Shown: positions 18,529-26,749, numbered from the stretch's first letter. The stretch: DNA of 64,000 bases from Variovorax beijingensis (GCF_003951285.1 NZ_RXFQ01000009.1:124001-188000), one strand, 5' to 3'. Notes: a model not told the origin generated them from the sequence alone. Translations and numbers: made by a program.

Positions 18529-19494
18529 ATGTCGCAACTCCGCTCGCTCGGCCGCTCCGGCCTCCTGGTTTCACCGCTTGCCTTCGGCGGCAACGTGTTC
18601 GGCTGGACGGCGGACGAGGCCACGTCGTTCCGCCTGCTCGATGCCTGGGTGGACGCGGGGTTCAACTTCATCGACACCGCCGATGTCTATTCGGCCTGGG
18701 TGCCGGGCCACACCGGCGGCGAATCCGAGACCATCATCGGCAAGTGGCTCAAGCAAAGCGGCAAGCGCAACCGCGTGGTGCTGGCCACCAAGGTCGGCAA
18801 GCCGATGGGCGAAGGCAAGTCGGGCCTCGCGCCGGCCTACATCCGCGAAGCGGTGGAAGCCTCGCTCAAGCGCCTGCAGACGGACTTCATCGACCTGTAC
18901 CAGTCGCACGACGACGATGCCGCCACCCCGCTCGAAGATTCGCTGCAGGCCTTCGACGAACTGATCAAGGCCGGCAAGGTGCGCGCCATCGGCGCCTCCA
19001 ACTACAGCGCGCCGCGGCTGGCGGAGGCGCTCGACGTCTCGGAGCGGCTGGGCATTGCGCGCTACGAGAGCCTGCAGCCGCTGTACAACCTCTACGACCG
19101 GGCGGTGTTCGAAGACGAACTGGAGCCGCTGTGCCTGAAGCGCGAAGTGGGCGTGATCAATTTCTATGCGCTGGCGGCCGGCTTCCTGACCGGCAAGTAC
19201 CGCACCGAGGCCGACGCCTCCAAGAGCGCACGCGGCGCCACCACCACCAAGAAGTACCTGAACCCGCGGGGCCTGCGCATTCTCGAGGCGCTCGACAAGG
19301 TGGCCCAGCAGTACAACGCCAAGCCGGGCCAGGTGGCCATTGCGTGGCAGATCGCGCGCCCCTCCATCACGGCGCCGATCGCCAGCGCAAGCTCCATCGC
19401 CCAATTGGAAGAGTTGGTGGTTGCCACCCAGTTGAAGCTCGACGCCGGCACTATCCAGATGCTGGACCGGGCCAGCGCCGAAACACCGCTGTGA
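18529..19494 (+). CDS. Aldo/keto reductase
   Basis: A 321-residue NADPH-dependent aldo/keto reductase with a TIM-barrel fold. The catalytic tetrad is intact: Asp49, Tyr54 (DTADVY), Lys88 (ATKVG) and His127 (QSHDDD). The cofactor region near the C-terminus (ITAPIASASSIAQLEE) is also typical. Its closest pattern is the YajO/general-stress-like branch acting on small carbonyls, but the substrate is unknown. It starts after a CAGGAAAC ribosome site and follows the chromate transporter pair. Its end is convergent with the acetyltransferase gene. Confidence 0.9.
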   Translation: MSQLRSLGRSGLLVSPLAFGGNVFGWTADEATSFRLLDAWVDAGFNFIDTADVYSAWVPGHTGGESETIIGKWLKQSGKRNRVVLATKVGKPMGEGKSGLAPAYIREAVEASLKRLQTDFIDLYQSHDDDAATPLEDSLQAFDELIKAGKVRAIGASNYSAPRLAEALDVSERLGIARYESLQPLYNLYDRAVFEDELEPLCLKREVGVINFYALAAGFLTGKYRTEADASKSARGATTTKKYLNPRGLRILEALDKVAQQYNAKPGQVAIAWQIARPSITAPIASASSIAQLEELVVATQLKLDAGTIQMLDRASAETPL

Positions 19495-19507
19495 AACTGA
19501 GCGTGGT

Positions 19508-20029
19508 CTAGCCGTCGACCGGATTCAGCGGCGTCGAGAGAATGCGCTGGTAGAAGGCCACGTCGAGCCAGCGGCCGAACTTGAAGCCGGCCTGCCGCAC
19601 GGTGCCGGCATGCTCGAAACCCAGGCGCTCGTGCAGCCCGATGCTGCCGGCGTTCGCGGCATCGATGGCGCCGACCATGACGTGCACGTCGCGTGCCACG
19701 GCTTCGGCAATGATCGCCTCCATGAGCGTGCGGCCGAGGCCCGCACCGCGGTGGCCCGCCTCGACATACACCGAGTGCTCCACCGTGTACTTGTAGGCCG
19801 GGAAGGCGCGAAACGTGCCGTAGCTCGCAAAACCCAGCAGCTTGCCGCTGTCGTCTTCCGCACCGACCACGGGAAAACCGTTGGCGCGCTTGGTGGCGAA
19901 CCACGCCACCATGCTCTCGGGCGTGCGCGGCCTGTAGTCGTAGAGCGCGGTCGAGTTGGCAATGGCCTCGTTGAGGATGGCAAGAATGGCGCCCGCGTGG
20001 GCTTCCTCGGTACAGGGGACCAGGCGCAT
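19508..20029 (-). CDS. GNAT N-acetyltransferase, phosphinothricin/methionine-sulfoximine type
   Basis: A 173-residue GNAT enzyme. The acetyl-CoA loop HRGAGLGRTLM lies near 87-97, and the segment YDYRPRTPESMVAWF near the front plus GASNYG-like FASYGTFRAFPAYKYTVE are typical of the phosphinothricin / methionine-derivative N-acetyltransferase subgroup. It would acetylate the amino group of a toxic glutamate or methionine analogue. ATG at 20029 follows an AAAGGAA site. It is divergent from an XRE-cupin regulator 61 bases away, which is the likely controller. Confidence 0.87.
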   Translation of the reverse strand: MRLVPCTEEAHAGAILAILNEAIANSTALYDYRPRTPESMVAWFATKRANGFPVVGAEDDSGKLLGFASYGTFRAFPAYKYTVEHSVYVEAGHRGAGLGRTLMEAIIAEAVARDVHVMVGAIDAANAGSIGLHERLGFEHAGTVRQAGFKFGRWLDVAFYQRILSTPLNPVDG

Positions 20030-20045
20030 GTTCGTTCCTTTCAGG

Positions 20046-20096
20046 CTGTCCAATTTCAATCTGTCCAATATAGGAGAATAATAATCTCATATGAGA
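20046..20096. promoter_or_regulatory. Repeats in the GNAT / XRE-cupin divergent promoter region
   Basis: Two elements lie between the divergent genes. A direct repeat CTGTCCAAT occurs at 20046-20054 and 20061-20069, a 15-base period. A perfect 12-base palindrome TCTCATATGAGA spans 20085-20096 with the regulator's ATG at its centre. Such a site over a start codon would allow tight autorepression by a dimeric HTH protein. That is inference. Confidence 0.45.
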
Positions 20097-20678
20097 AACA
20101 ATTCATCTCCGCCGGCCGAGCCTTCCGGCATCGACTCGCTCATTGCCAGCCGGCTGCTCGCGCTGCGCCAGGCCAAGGCGCTGAGCCTGGCCGAGCTGGC
20201 CGAGCTTTCCGGCGTCAGCAAGGCCATGATCTCGAAGGTGGAGCGCGCGGAAAGCAGCCCGACGGCAGTGCTGCTGGGCCGGCTGGCCGCCGGCCTGGGC
20301 GTGCCGCTCGCGCAGCTGCTGACGGAGGACAAGGGCTCGCCGCGCCGGCTGCGCACCCGGGCCGAACAGGAGGTCTGGCGCGATCCCGAGGCAGGCTACC
20401 TGCGGCGCCAGGTCGCCGAGCGCGGCGCGAGCGGGGGCGTGGAGATGGTCGAGATCGAATTGCCGCGCTCGGCGCAGGTCGCCTATCCGCGCTGGAGCGG
20501 CACGCCATACCGGCAGTGCCTGTGGATGCTCGAAGGCGCACTGCGGGTGGACTATGGCGACGAGCGCTTCGAACTCGCATCCGGCGACTGCCTGGATTTC
20601 GGCGTCGACCGCCCGCTGGTCTTCAAGGCGCTCGGGCGCGCGGGCTGCCGCTACCTGCTGGTCGCCTCCCCGGCATAG
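20091..20678 (+). CDS. XRE-family regulator with cupin sensor domain
   Basis: A 195-residue transcription factor. A helix-turn-helix of the lambda-repressor/XRE type covers about 18-75 (LSLAELAELSGVSKAMISKVE). A C-terminal cupin beta-barrel covers about 110-190 (RQCLWMLEGALRVDYGD, ASGDCLDFG) and likely binds a small ligand. The ligand is unknown. It is divergent from the GNAT gene, and such pairs are often regulator and target. An in-frame stop at 20082 leaves ATG 20091 as the practical start; AGGAG lies 14 bases upstream, longer than ideal. Confidence 0.88.
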   Translation: MRNNSSPPAEPSGIDSLIASRLLALRQAKALSLAELAELSGVSKAMISKVERAESSPTAVLLGRLAAGLGVPLAQLLTEDKGSPRRLRTRAEQEVWRDPEAGYLRRQVAERGASGGVEMVEIELPRSAQVAYPRWSGTPYRQCLWMLEGALRVDYGDERFELASGDCLDFGVDRPLVFKALGRAGCRYLLVASPA

Positions 20679-20789
20679 CCGCGCGAAAGTAGTAGGCAAG
20701 TTCCCACAGCGACTGGAGACACCGGCCTGTGCCCGCCGGGGGACCGCCCGGGATACTGCAAGGCATCCAAAGCTTCCGGGGGAACAAGC

Positions 20790-20960
20790 ATGTCCTTTGC
20801 GCTCTACATGATCGGTTTTCTGATCTTCCTCGCCGGCGTTGCCTGGGGCGCCTCGGTGGCCGGCGTACCGACGCTCTACATCGGCATCGGTGCGCTGATC
20901 ATCCTGGGCATCGGCATCTTCAGCGCGGTGGCCCGCACGCGCAGCAAAGACCCTTCCTGA
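20790..20960 (+). CDS. Small two-helix membrane protein
   Basis: A 56-residue protein that I do not recognise. It has two hydrophobic helices (about 3-22 and 28-47) joined by a short glycine-rich turn and a basic tail ending RTRSKDPS, so it should insert in the inner membrane as a hairpin. ATG 20790 has a GGGGGAA ribosome site seven bases upstream, good support for translation despite the small size. It lies 111 bases after the XRE-cupin gene and converges on rlmB. Confidence 0.7.
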   Translation: MSFALYMIGFLIFLAGVAWGASVAGVPTLYIGIGALIILGIGIFSAVARTRSKDPS

Positions 20961-21003
20961 TTCGAGCCAGCCGCGCCCCGATCCAGGGGCCGGCGGCCCT
21001 GCG

Positions 21004-21750
21004 TCAGGCGCTGCGCTGCCGCATGGCCTCGTAGAGGCACACGCCGCTGGCCACGGAAACGTTCAGGCTCTCGACCGCGCCCGCCATGGGAATGCTCACG
21101 AGTTCGTCGCAGGTCTTGCGGGTGAGCTGGCGCATGCCCTCGCCTTCGGCACCGAGCACCAGCGCCAGGGGCCGCTTGAGATCGCTCTGGTAGAGGGTGC
21201 CGGGCGCATCGTCGCTGGTGCCGACGCACCAGATGCTGCGCTCCTTGAGTTCGTTCAGCGTGCGCGCCAGGTTGGTCACCATGAAGTAGGGCACCGTCTC
21301 GGCCGCGCCGCTCGCCACCTTGGCGACGGTGGCGTTGATGCCGGCCGCATGGTCCTTGGGCGCGATCACCGCATGGGCCCCGGCGCCGTCGGCCACGCGC
21401 AGGCAGGCGCCCAGATTGTGCGGATCGGTCACGCCGTCGAGCACCAGCAGGAGCGGCACGGTGCCGGCCTCCTCGAGGCCTTCGAGCAGCTCGTCGAGCG
21501 AACGGATCTGCGCAATGGGCTCGACCCGTGCGACCACGCCCTGGTGGCCATGGCTGCCGCTGAGCTTGGCCAGCCGCAGCCCGTCGGCCTCGACCAGCCG
21601 CACGCCGGCTTCTTGCGCGCGTGCGATGAACTGTTTCATGCGCGCATCGCGCCGGCTGGTGTCGAACATCACTTCGAGCACCGATTTCGGTGCGGTCTTG
21701 ATGCGCACGCCCACGGCATGGAAGCCGAAGATCACTTTGGGGGAAGACAT
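21004..21750 (-). CDS. rlmB: 23S rRNA (guanosine-2'-O-)-methyltransferase RlmB
   Basis: A 248-residue SPOUT methyltransferase that modifies guanosine 2251 of 23S rRNA in E. coli. An N-terminal substrate-recognition domain (FGFHAVGVRI) is followed by the trefoil-knot SAM domain with DPHNLGACLRVAD, LVLGAEGEGM and SLNVSVASGVCLYE, the three TrmH-family motifs. The length fits RlmB. It is the last gene of a minus-strand run, 33 bases after the uncharacterised membrane protein gene. Confidence 0.92.
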   Translation of the reverse strand: MSSPKVIFGFHAVGVRIKTAPKSVLEVMFDTSRRDARMKQFIARAQEAGVRLVEADGLRLAKLSGSHGHQGVVARVEPIAQIRSLDELLEGLEEAGTVPLLLVLDGVTDPHNLGACLRVADGAGAHAVIAPKDHAAGINATVAKVASGAAETVPYFMVTNLARTLNELKERSIWCVGTSDDAPGTLYQSDLKRPLALVLGAEGEGMRQLTRKTCDELVSIPMAGAVESLNVSVASGVCLYEAMRQRSA

Positions 21751-21783
21751 CCCCCGATTATCGAGGTCTGTGCGCCCCGTCCT

Positions 21784-22764
21784 TCAGGCAATCGGCAATC
21801 CGCTGTGCGCGCGGGTGCGTTCGTCGTGCAGCTCCTGCACGGCCAGCGCATTCGGATGCACCCGTGCGCTGTTGCCGGCGCTTTCCAGGTACTGGCAGGC
21901 GGCATGGCCTTCGGCGGCCTTTTCGTAGCGCGCGACCCAGGCATCTCGCAGCGGCAGCTTCTCGGGCGACACGGGCCACACGCCCGGCCGCGGCCGCAGG
22001 TGCTCGCCGATGCCGATGCGCCAGGGCTTGGCGCTCAGGCGGGCGCGAAAGCAGTTCTGGTTGCGGCACATGCGCGCATAGACCTTGTCGACACCCAGCG
22101 CATGGAAGCAGTCGGCCACCGCCATGTCGGCCGGGCTGAAGACGTCGTGCATCGCCAGCACCCGGAGGCCGGCCGGCGTGCGGTAGATGCGCAGGTGCCA
22201 GTCGGGGTGCTGGTGGACGAAGCGCCCGATGCGCTCGGCCGCGCGCTTCTCGGGCGCGGGGTTGCCGCTGGCCTCGCCGCGCTTCCTGGCCAAGCCGATG
22301 CGGTAGGCGACGGCAAAGACCACGATGGCCGCGATCAGCCCGCCCAGCCAGGTCCTGGCGGTCCAGCCGCCGACGATGCCCGCGATCAACGCAGGCACCA
22401 GCGCAAAGCCGAACACGCTGCCGCGCAGGGGTTCGTCGAAATCGATGTCGACGAACAGCACGTCGGGCGTGTTGAGGCAGCGCGCGCCGTAGCTGTTGCG
22501 GGTGATGACGGTATCGCCCTGCCGCTCGACGATCTCTTCTCGGATGGGCACGCCTTCGGCCCCGTTGTAGGCCAGCTTGCGCTCGCGGCGGTTGAGCTGT
22601 TCGCCCGCGGCGATGCGCTCGAACGCCTCTCGCGTGCGCTGGTCGGCGTGCGCCTGCGCGGCGACCGGGCTCTCGTCGGACCAGCCGTAGCGCCGCACCG
22701 TGATCTGCTTGCCGGCGACGTGTTCCTGGATGCGGCCTTCGGCCCAGAACTGGGGAACGATCAT
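21784..22764 (-). CDS. Uncharacterised membrane protein coupled to an ABC ATPase gene
   Basis: A 326-residue protein of unknown function. The N-terminal 110 residues are hydrophilic and charged. Two adjacent hydrophobic helices lie near 117-135 and 140-157, followed by a 165-residue soluble C-terminal domain with a MCRNQNCF segment. The ATG at 22764 overlaps the stop of the upstream ABC ATPase gene (ATGA), so translation is coupled and the two products may act together. It is not a YbbP/LolC-type permease: there is no MacB-like periplasmic domain or four-helix layout. I see no catalytic motif. Confidence 0.75.
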   Translation of the reverse strand: MIVPQFWAEGRIQEHVAGKQITVRRYGWSDESPVAAQAHADQRTREAFERIAAGEQLNRRERKLAYNGAEGVPIREEIVERQGDTVITRNSYGARCLNTPDVLFVDIDFDEPLRGSVFGFALVPALIAGIVGGWTARTWLGGLIAAIVVFAVAYRIGLARKRGEASGNPAPEKRAAERIGRFVHQHPDWHLRIYRTPAGLRVLAMHDVFSPADMAVADCFHALGVDKVYARMCRNQNCFRARLSAKPWRIGIGEHLRPRPGVWPVSPEKLPLRDAWVARYEKAAEGHAACQYLESAGNSARVHPNALAVQELHDERTRAHSGLPIA

Positions 22765-23483
22765 GCCTGCAGCGAAGCCACCAGCACCGGCGTCGACTCG
22801 TTGAGCGCCATGCGCCCCGCCTCGATGGTGATGCGGCGCTCGCACTGGGCCGCAATGCCGCGATCGTGGGTGACCAGCACGAGCGTGGTGCCGAGTTCGC
22901 GGTTGAGGTCGAACATCAGCCGCATGACCTGCTCGCCGGTCGCGAAGTCGAGGCTGCCGGTGGGCTCGTCGGCCAGAAGCAGGGCCGGCTGCACCACGAA
23001 GGCCCTGGCCAGCGCCACGCGCTGCTGCTCGCCGCCCGAAAGCACCTTGGGATAGTGGCCAAGCCGCTGGCCGAGGCCGACGCGCCCGAGCATCTCGGTG
23101 GCGGCCTTGCGCGCGTCCTTGCGGTCGGCCAGTTCGAGCGGCAGCATCACGTTCTCGAGCGCGCTCAGGTTGCCCAGCAGCTGGAAGCTCTGGAACACGA
23201 AGCCCACGCGCTGGGCGCGCAGCGCGGCGCGCTCGTCCTCGTCGATGGCGAAAATGTCGTCGCCCGCGAGCTTGACGGTGCCGCGCGTGGGCGTGTCGAG
23301 CCCGGCAATGATCGACAGCAAGGTGCTCTTGCCCGAACCCGAGGCACCGACGATGGCGGCGGTTTCCCGCGCGCCCAGGGTGAAATCGATGTTCTGCAAA
23401 ATGTCGAGCGTACCGGTCGAGTCGGTCACGGACTTGAACACATGCTCGACAGCGACAATGGCATCAGACGGGGGTTGGGACAT
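22761..23483 (-). CDS. ABC transporter ATP-binding protein, LolD/YbbA type
   Basis: A 240-residue ATPase of the MacB/LolD subfamily. Walker A GASGSGKST is at 46-54, the Q-loop at Gln98, the signature LSGGEQQR at 148-155, and Walker B LLLADEPT at 168-175, with the H-loop VLVTHDRG near the end. E. coli has ybbA divergent from tesA, and the same arrangement occurs here, so YbbA is the best match. The cognate permease (YbbP) is not next door. ATG 23483 is chosen. It overlaps the start of the divergent tesA gene. Confidence 0.88.
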   Translation of the reverse strand: MSQPPSDAIVAVEHVFKSVTDSTGTLDILQNIDFTLGARETAAIVGASGSGKSTLLSIIAGLDTPTRGTVKLAGDDIFAIDEDERAALRAQRVGFVFQSFQLLGNLSALENVMLPLELADRKDARKAATEMLGRVGLGQRLGHYPKVLSGGEQQRVALARAFVVQPALLLADEPTGSLDFATGEQVMRLMFDLNRELGTTLVLVTHDRGIAAQCERRITIEAGRMALNESTPVLVASLQA

Positions 23484-24162
23484 GGAAAGGCTTTTCGTTT
23501 TGAAACGACGTGACTTTATCTTGAGCGCTGCCGCACTTGGCAGCGCAGGGGCATGGACGGCGGGCCACGCCCAGACCGCACAGGCCGCGGCGCCTCGCAA
23601 GCCCGTGATCCTGGTGCTTGGCGATTCGCTGAGCGCCGAATACGGCCTGAAGCGCGGCGAAGGCTGGGTGCCCCTGCTCGAGAAGCGGCTCGCCCAGCAG
23701 AAAATCCCGGCCGCGGTGGTCAATGCCAGCATCAGCGGCGACACCAGTTCGGGTGGACGCGCCCGCTTTGCCTCGCTGCTGGCGCAGCACAAGCCCAGCC
23801 ACGTGGTGGTCGAGCTGGGCGCCAACGATGCGCTGCGCGGCCTGCCGCTGCAGAACACCGAGGAAAACCTGCTGCAGATCACCAAGGCGGCGCAGGCGGC
23901 CGGCGCCAAGGTGCTGATCGTCGGCATCCAGGTGCCGCCCAATTACGGCGGCGACTACACGCGGCGCTTCGAGGCCGTGTTCGGCAAGGTGGCCAGCACC
24001 ACCAAGGCGGCGCTGGTGCCCTTCCTGCTCAAGGGCGTGGCCGACGCGCCCGACGCGCTTGCGCTGTTCCAGGCCGACCGCATCCATCCCACGGCCGCCG
24101 CGCAGCCGCAACTGCTCGACAACGTCTGGCCGGAGCTGCGCAAGCTGCTCGCGGCCAAGTAG
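23482..24162 (+). CDS. tesA: TesA-type arylesterase / lysophospholipase, SGNH hydrolase
   Basis: A 226-residue periplasmic serine esterase of the SGNH family. The nucleophile motif GDSLS has Ser49, block III is GANDALRG, and the catalytic pair lies in DRIHPT (Asp199, His202). The N-terminus has a twin-arginine-like KRRDFILS motif followed by a hydrophobic stretch and likely cleavage after HAQ. It cleaves short acyl esters or lysophospholipids. Start choice is uncertain: ATG 23482 overlaps the ybbA start codon, while TTG 23500, nine bases after a GGAAAGG site, would give a typical MKRRDFILS start. Confidence 0.88.
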   Translation: MERLFVLKRRDFILSAAALGSAGAWTAGHAQTAQAAAPRKPVILVLGDSLSAEYGLKRGEGWVPLLEKRLAQQKIPAAVVNASISGDTSSGGRARFASLLAQHKPSHVVVELGANDALRGLPLQNTEENLLQITKAAQAAGAKVLIVGIQVPPNYGGDYTRRFEAVFGKVASTTKAALVPFLLKGVADAPDALALFQADRIHPTAAAQPQLLDNVWPELRKLLAAK

Positions 24163-24174
24163 GCCTGCCGAAAC

Positions 24175-24216
24175 AAAAAAGCCGCTCCAGGCCCGAGGGC
24201 CCGCAGCGGCTTTTTT
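24175..24216. terminator. Bidirectional Rho-independent terminator
   Basis: Strong symmetric hairpin: AAAAAAGCCGCT at 24175-24186 pairs with AGCGGCTTTTTT at 24205-24216. A run of Ts follows the stem in both directions. It lies between the convergent tesA gene and the small lysine-rich gene and can terminate both. Confidence 0.9.
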
Positions 24217-24237
24217 GTCGAGAGCCTTGATTTGGGA

Positions 24238-24441
24238 TCAGCCGTTCTTGGTCGGCAGATCGGGAACCGTCGGCGGATCGCGTTCGAGCGAGGCCACGTC
24301 GGTTTCCGGGTCACCCGGGGCCAGGCCTTCGCTGCTCGGGGAGAGCTTGCGATTGGCCTTTTCGCGGAGCTTCTCTTCCTTTTTCTTCTTCTTGGCCAGC
24401 TCCTTCTGGCGCTTTTCGTAGCCGTAATTGGGTGTTGCCAC
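24238..24441 (-). CDS. Small lysine-rich protein
   Basis: A 67-residue, highly charged protein. The first third (NYGYEKRQKELAKKKKKEEK) is lysine-rich and predicted helical; the rest is acidic/proline-rich (GDPETDVASLERDPPTVPDLP). Similar small proteins occur widely in Burkholderiales without assigned function. The start is a GTG at 24441 supported by an AAGGAGAG site; an upstream ATG at 24468 lies before that site and is less likely. It is convergent with tesA across a strong terminator. Confidence 0.75.
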   Translation of the reverse strand: MATPNYGYEKRQKELAKKKKKEEKLREKANRKLSPSSEGLAPGDPETDVASLERDPPTVPDLPTKNG

Positions 24442-24554
24442 TGTTCTCTCCTTGAACGAGGCAGTCAAAGCGACTGCGTGTCATCCAACTGTAAGCGATA
24501 ACGGTGCACCCGCAGCCGGTGGAGCGGCCGGGCCCTGCGGCCAGAAAACTTCTC

Positions 24555-25748
24555 TTACATCCGCGCGAGCGCCTGCTGCAGGTCGGCCCGCAGGTCTTCC
24601 ACGTCTTCCAGTCCGACCGAGAAGCGCACCAGCGTGCCCTTGTGGGGCCACCGCGCCACGCTCGCGTCGCGCATCAGGCCGATATCGTAGGGCACCACCA
24701 GGCTCACCGGGCCGCCCCACGAATAGCCGAGGCGGAACAGGTTCAGGCTGTCGCAGAAGCGGTCGACCTGCTCGGTGCTGAAGCTTTCGTCGAACACGAC
24801 CGAGAACAGGCCCGCGGCCAGGTCCGTGCCGCCGCACAGCGCACGCCAGTTGGCATGGCCAGGCGATCCTTCGAGCGCCGGATGGAGCACCTGCGCGATC
24901 TCTTCGCGGCCGGCAAGCCAGCGCGCCAGCTCGCGCGCCGAACGGTCGTGCGCGGCATAGCGCAGCCCGATGCTCGGCAGCGACCGCAGCAGCGTTTCCA
25001 CGTCGCCGACGCCGACGCCGAAACCCGTGCGCATGTGCGTGAGCTTGAGCGCGCGGTGCAGCCGCTCGTCGCGCGTGACGACGCTGCCCATCAGCACGTC
25101 GCCGCCGCCGCTCGGATATTTGGTGAGCGCGTGCACCGAGATGTCGACGCCCTGGCCGCCGCCGTTGAAGTCGAAGGGCGCGAACGCCAGGCCCGCGCCC
25201 CAGGTGTTGTCCAGCGCCGTCACCACGCCGCGCGCGCGGCAGGCTTTCACGAGCGCCGGCAGGTCCGGAAACTCCATCGTCACCGAGCCCGCCGCCTCGA
25301 GCCAGACCAGCCGCGTGCGGTCCGAGAGCTTGGCGGCCAGGTCGGCGGGATTCATCGCGTCGTACAGGCGGTGCGTGATGCCGAAGTTGGCCAGCTCGCC
25401 AGTCGCCAGCGCCTTGTTGGGGCCGTAGGCGTTGTCGGGAATCAGCACCTCGTCGCCGCTCTTCAGGAAGGCAAAGGAAACCAGCGAAATGGCGGCCAGG
25501 CCGCTCGGCACCAGCAGGCACTCGGTGCCGCCCTCGAGCGTGGCCAGGCGCTCCTCGAGCGTGAAGGTGGTCGGCGTGCCGTGCAGGCCGTAGGTGTAGC
25601 CGGCCTTGGTCTTCCAGTCGCGCGCGCGCATCGCTGCCACGTCGGCAAAGAACACGGTCGAGGCCTTGTAGATGCCAGGCTGCGGCGCGGCGAAGTTGGC
25701 GGGCGGCGTGTAGGGGTGGTGGATCAGGGTCGTGGAAGGCTTGCTCAT
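24555..25748 (-). CDS. metC: Cystathionine beta-lyase
   Basis: A 397-residue PLP enzyme of the Cys/Met metabolism family that splits cystathionine into homocysteine, pyruvate and ammonia in methionine synthesis. The PLP lysine is Lys210 in SVHALTKYPSGG, and Asp180 (TALDNTWGAG) holds the pyridine nitrogen. The front motif YTYGLHGTPTTFTLEERLATLEG also matches MetC rather than MetB. It is cytosolic. It diverges from an AraC-type gene 75 bases away, which might regulate it. Confidence 0.88.
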   Translation of the reverse strand: MSKPSTTLIHHPYTPPANFAAPQPGIYKASTVFFADVAAMRARDWKTKAGYTYGLHGTPTTFTLEERLATLEGGTECLLVPSGLAAISLVSFAFLKSGDEVLIPDNAYGPNKALATGELANFGITHRLYDAMNPADLAAKLSDRTRLVWLEAAGSVTMEFPDLPALVKACRARGVVTALDNTWGAGLAFAPFDFNGGGQGVDISVHALTKYPSGGGDVLMGSVVTRDERLHRALKLTHMRTGFGVGVGDVETLLRSLPSIGLRYAAHDRSARELARWLAGREEIAQVLHPALEGSPGHANWRALCGGTDLAAGLFSVVFDESFSTEQVDRFCDSLNLFRLGYSWGGPVSLVVPYDIGLMRDASVARWPHKGTLVRFSVGLEDVEDLRADLQQALARM

Positions 25749-25823
25749 GGCCCGATGCTAGCGCGGCAATCCGCCGCACAATGCGCCGATGGGCAACAGC
25801 CGGTTTTTCTCCAGGGCCGCGGC

Positions 25824-26687
25824 ATGCCGCAGCTGACAAGACTCCCCGCCCCCTGCCTGCGTACCTACGTGCGGCTGATGTGGGCCTCGGCCCCCGCGGG
25901 CGCGGCCGCCGGGCAGCCGGGCGCGCGCGAACATGTGCTGCCCACCGGGGGCATGCACCTGGTGTTCCGGCTCTCGGGTCCGCCGCTGAAGCTGTTCGGC
26001 GGCCCGGGCGACGTGCGCGGCCAGACCTGCGGCCATGCGATCGTCGGCGGTGCGCGTGCCGCCTCCTACATGCGCGACGTTTCGGTGGCCACGCGCTCCG
26101 TCGGCGCGCAACTCCAGCCCGGGGCCGCCCGCGCGCTGCTCGGCGCGCCCGAAGACGTGCTGGCCGGCCAGCACACGCCGCTCGATGCGCTGTGGGGTGC
26201 GCAGCAGGCCCATGCCGCGCTCGAACGGATCCATGCGGCGGGCAGCCTCGAGGCGCAGCTGGCCGTCTTCGAAGCCTTGCTCGCCCGGCGCGCCATCGAT
26301 TCGCAGAGCGCCGGCCTGCGCGGCCTGCACCCGGCCATTGCCGCAGCGCTCGGTCCGCTCGCGCGAGAGAACCCGCCGATCGCCGCGCTGGTGGCACGCA
26401 GCGGCTACAGCCACCGCCGCTTCATCGCTCTTTTTCGCAGCGGCATCGGCCTCGGTCCGAAGGAATATGGTCGCGTGATGCGTTTCGATCGCGCGCTGGC
26501 GCTGGCCGGCGACCCGGGGCAAAGCTGGGCCGACATCGCGCTCGCCGCGGGCTACAGCGACCAGGCGCACCTGAGCCGCGAGTTCTCGGCGCTGGCGGGC
26601 GTGTCGCCACAGGCCTGGCGGCAGTCCGGGGCCGTGTCGCCTCGGCATGTGCCGGCGGCCACGGGTCAAATTCCTTCAAGACGCTAG
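25824..26687 (+). CDS. AraC-family transcriptional regulator
   Basis: A 287-residue regulator. Residues 1-190 form an effector domain of the type placed in DUF6597 (conserved LPTGGMHLVFRLSGPP). The C-terminal 95 residues are a double helix-turn-helix of the AraC type, with RSGYSHRRFIALFRSGIGLGPKEYGR and the second HTH WADIALAAGYSDQAHLSREF. It is divergent from metC and followed 62 bases later by a VOC-family gene, either of which could be its target. ATG 25824 is chosen; an in-frame ATG at 25755 would add 23 residues. Confidence 0.85.
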   Translation: MPQLTRLPAPCLRTYVRLMWASAPAGAAAGQPGAREHVLPTGGMHLVFRLSGPPLKLFGGPGDVRGQTCGHAIVGGARAASYMRDVSVATRSVGAQLQPGAARALLGAPEDVLAGQHTPLDALWGAQQAHAALERIHAAGSLEAQLAVFEALLARRAIDSQSAGLRGLHPAIAAALGPLARENPPIAALVARSGYSHRRFIALFRSGIGLGPKEYGRVMRFDRALALAGDPGQSWADIALAAGYSDQAHLSREFSALAGVSPQAWRQSGAVSPRHVPAATGQIPSRR

Positions 26688-26749
26688 CGGTGCGGCGCCG
26701 CAGAATCGGCGCCAGGACATGGCTTCCTTCCTCTCGAAAGACGACCCTC

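Noticed and set aside
24461..24477. Short inverted repeat GCAGTC / GACTGC upstream of the lysine-rich gene
   Set aside because: Only six-base arms and no other regulatory context, so not reported as a feature.
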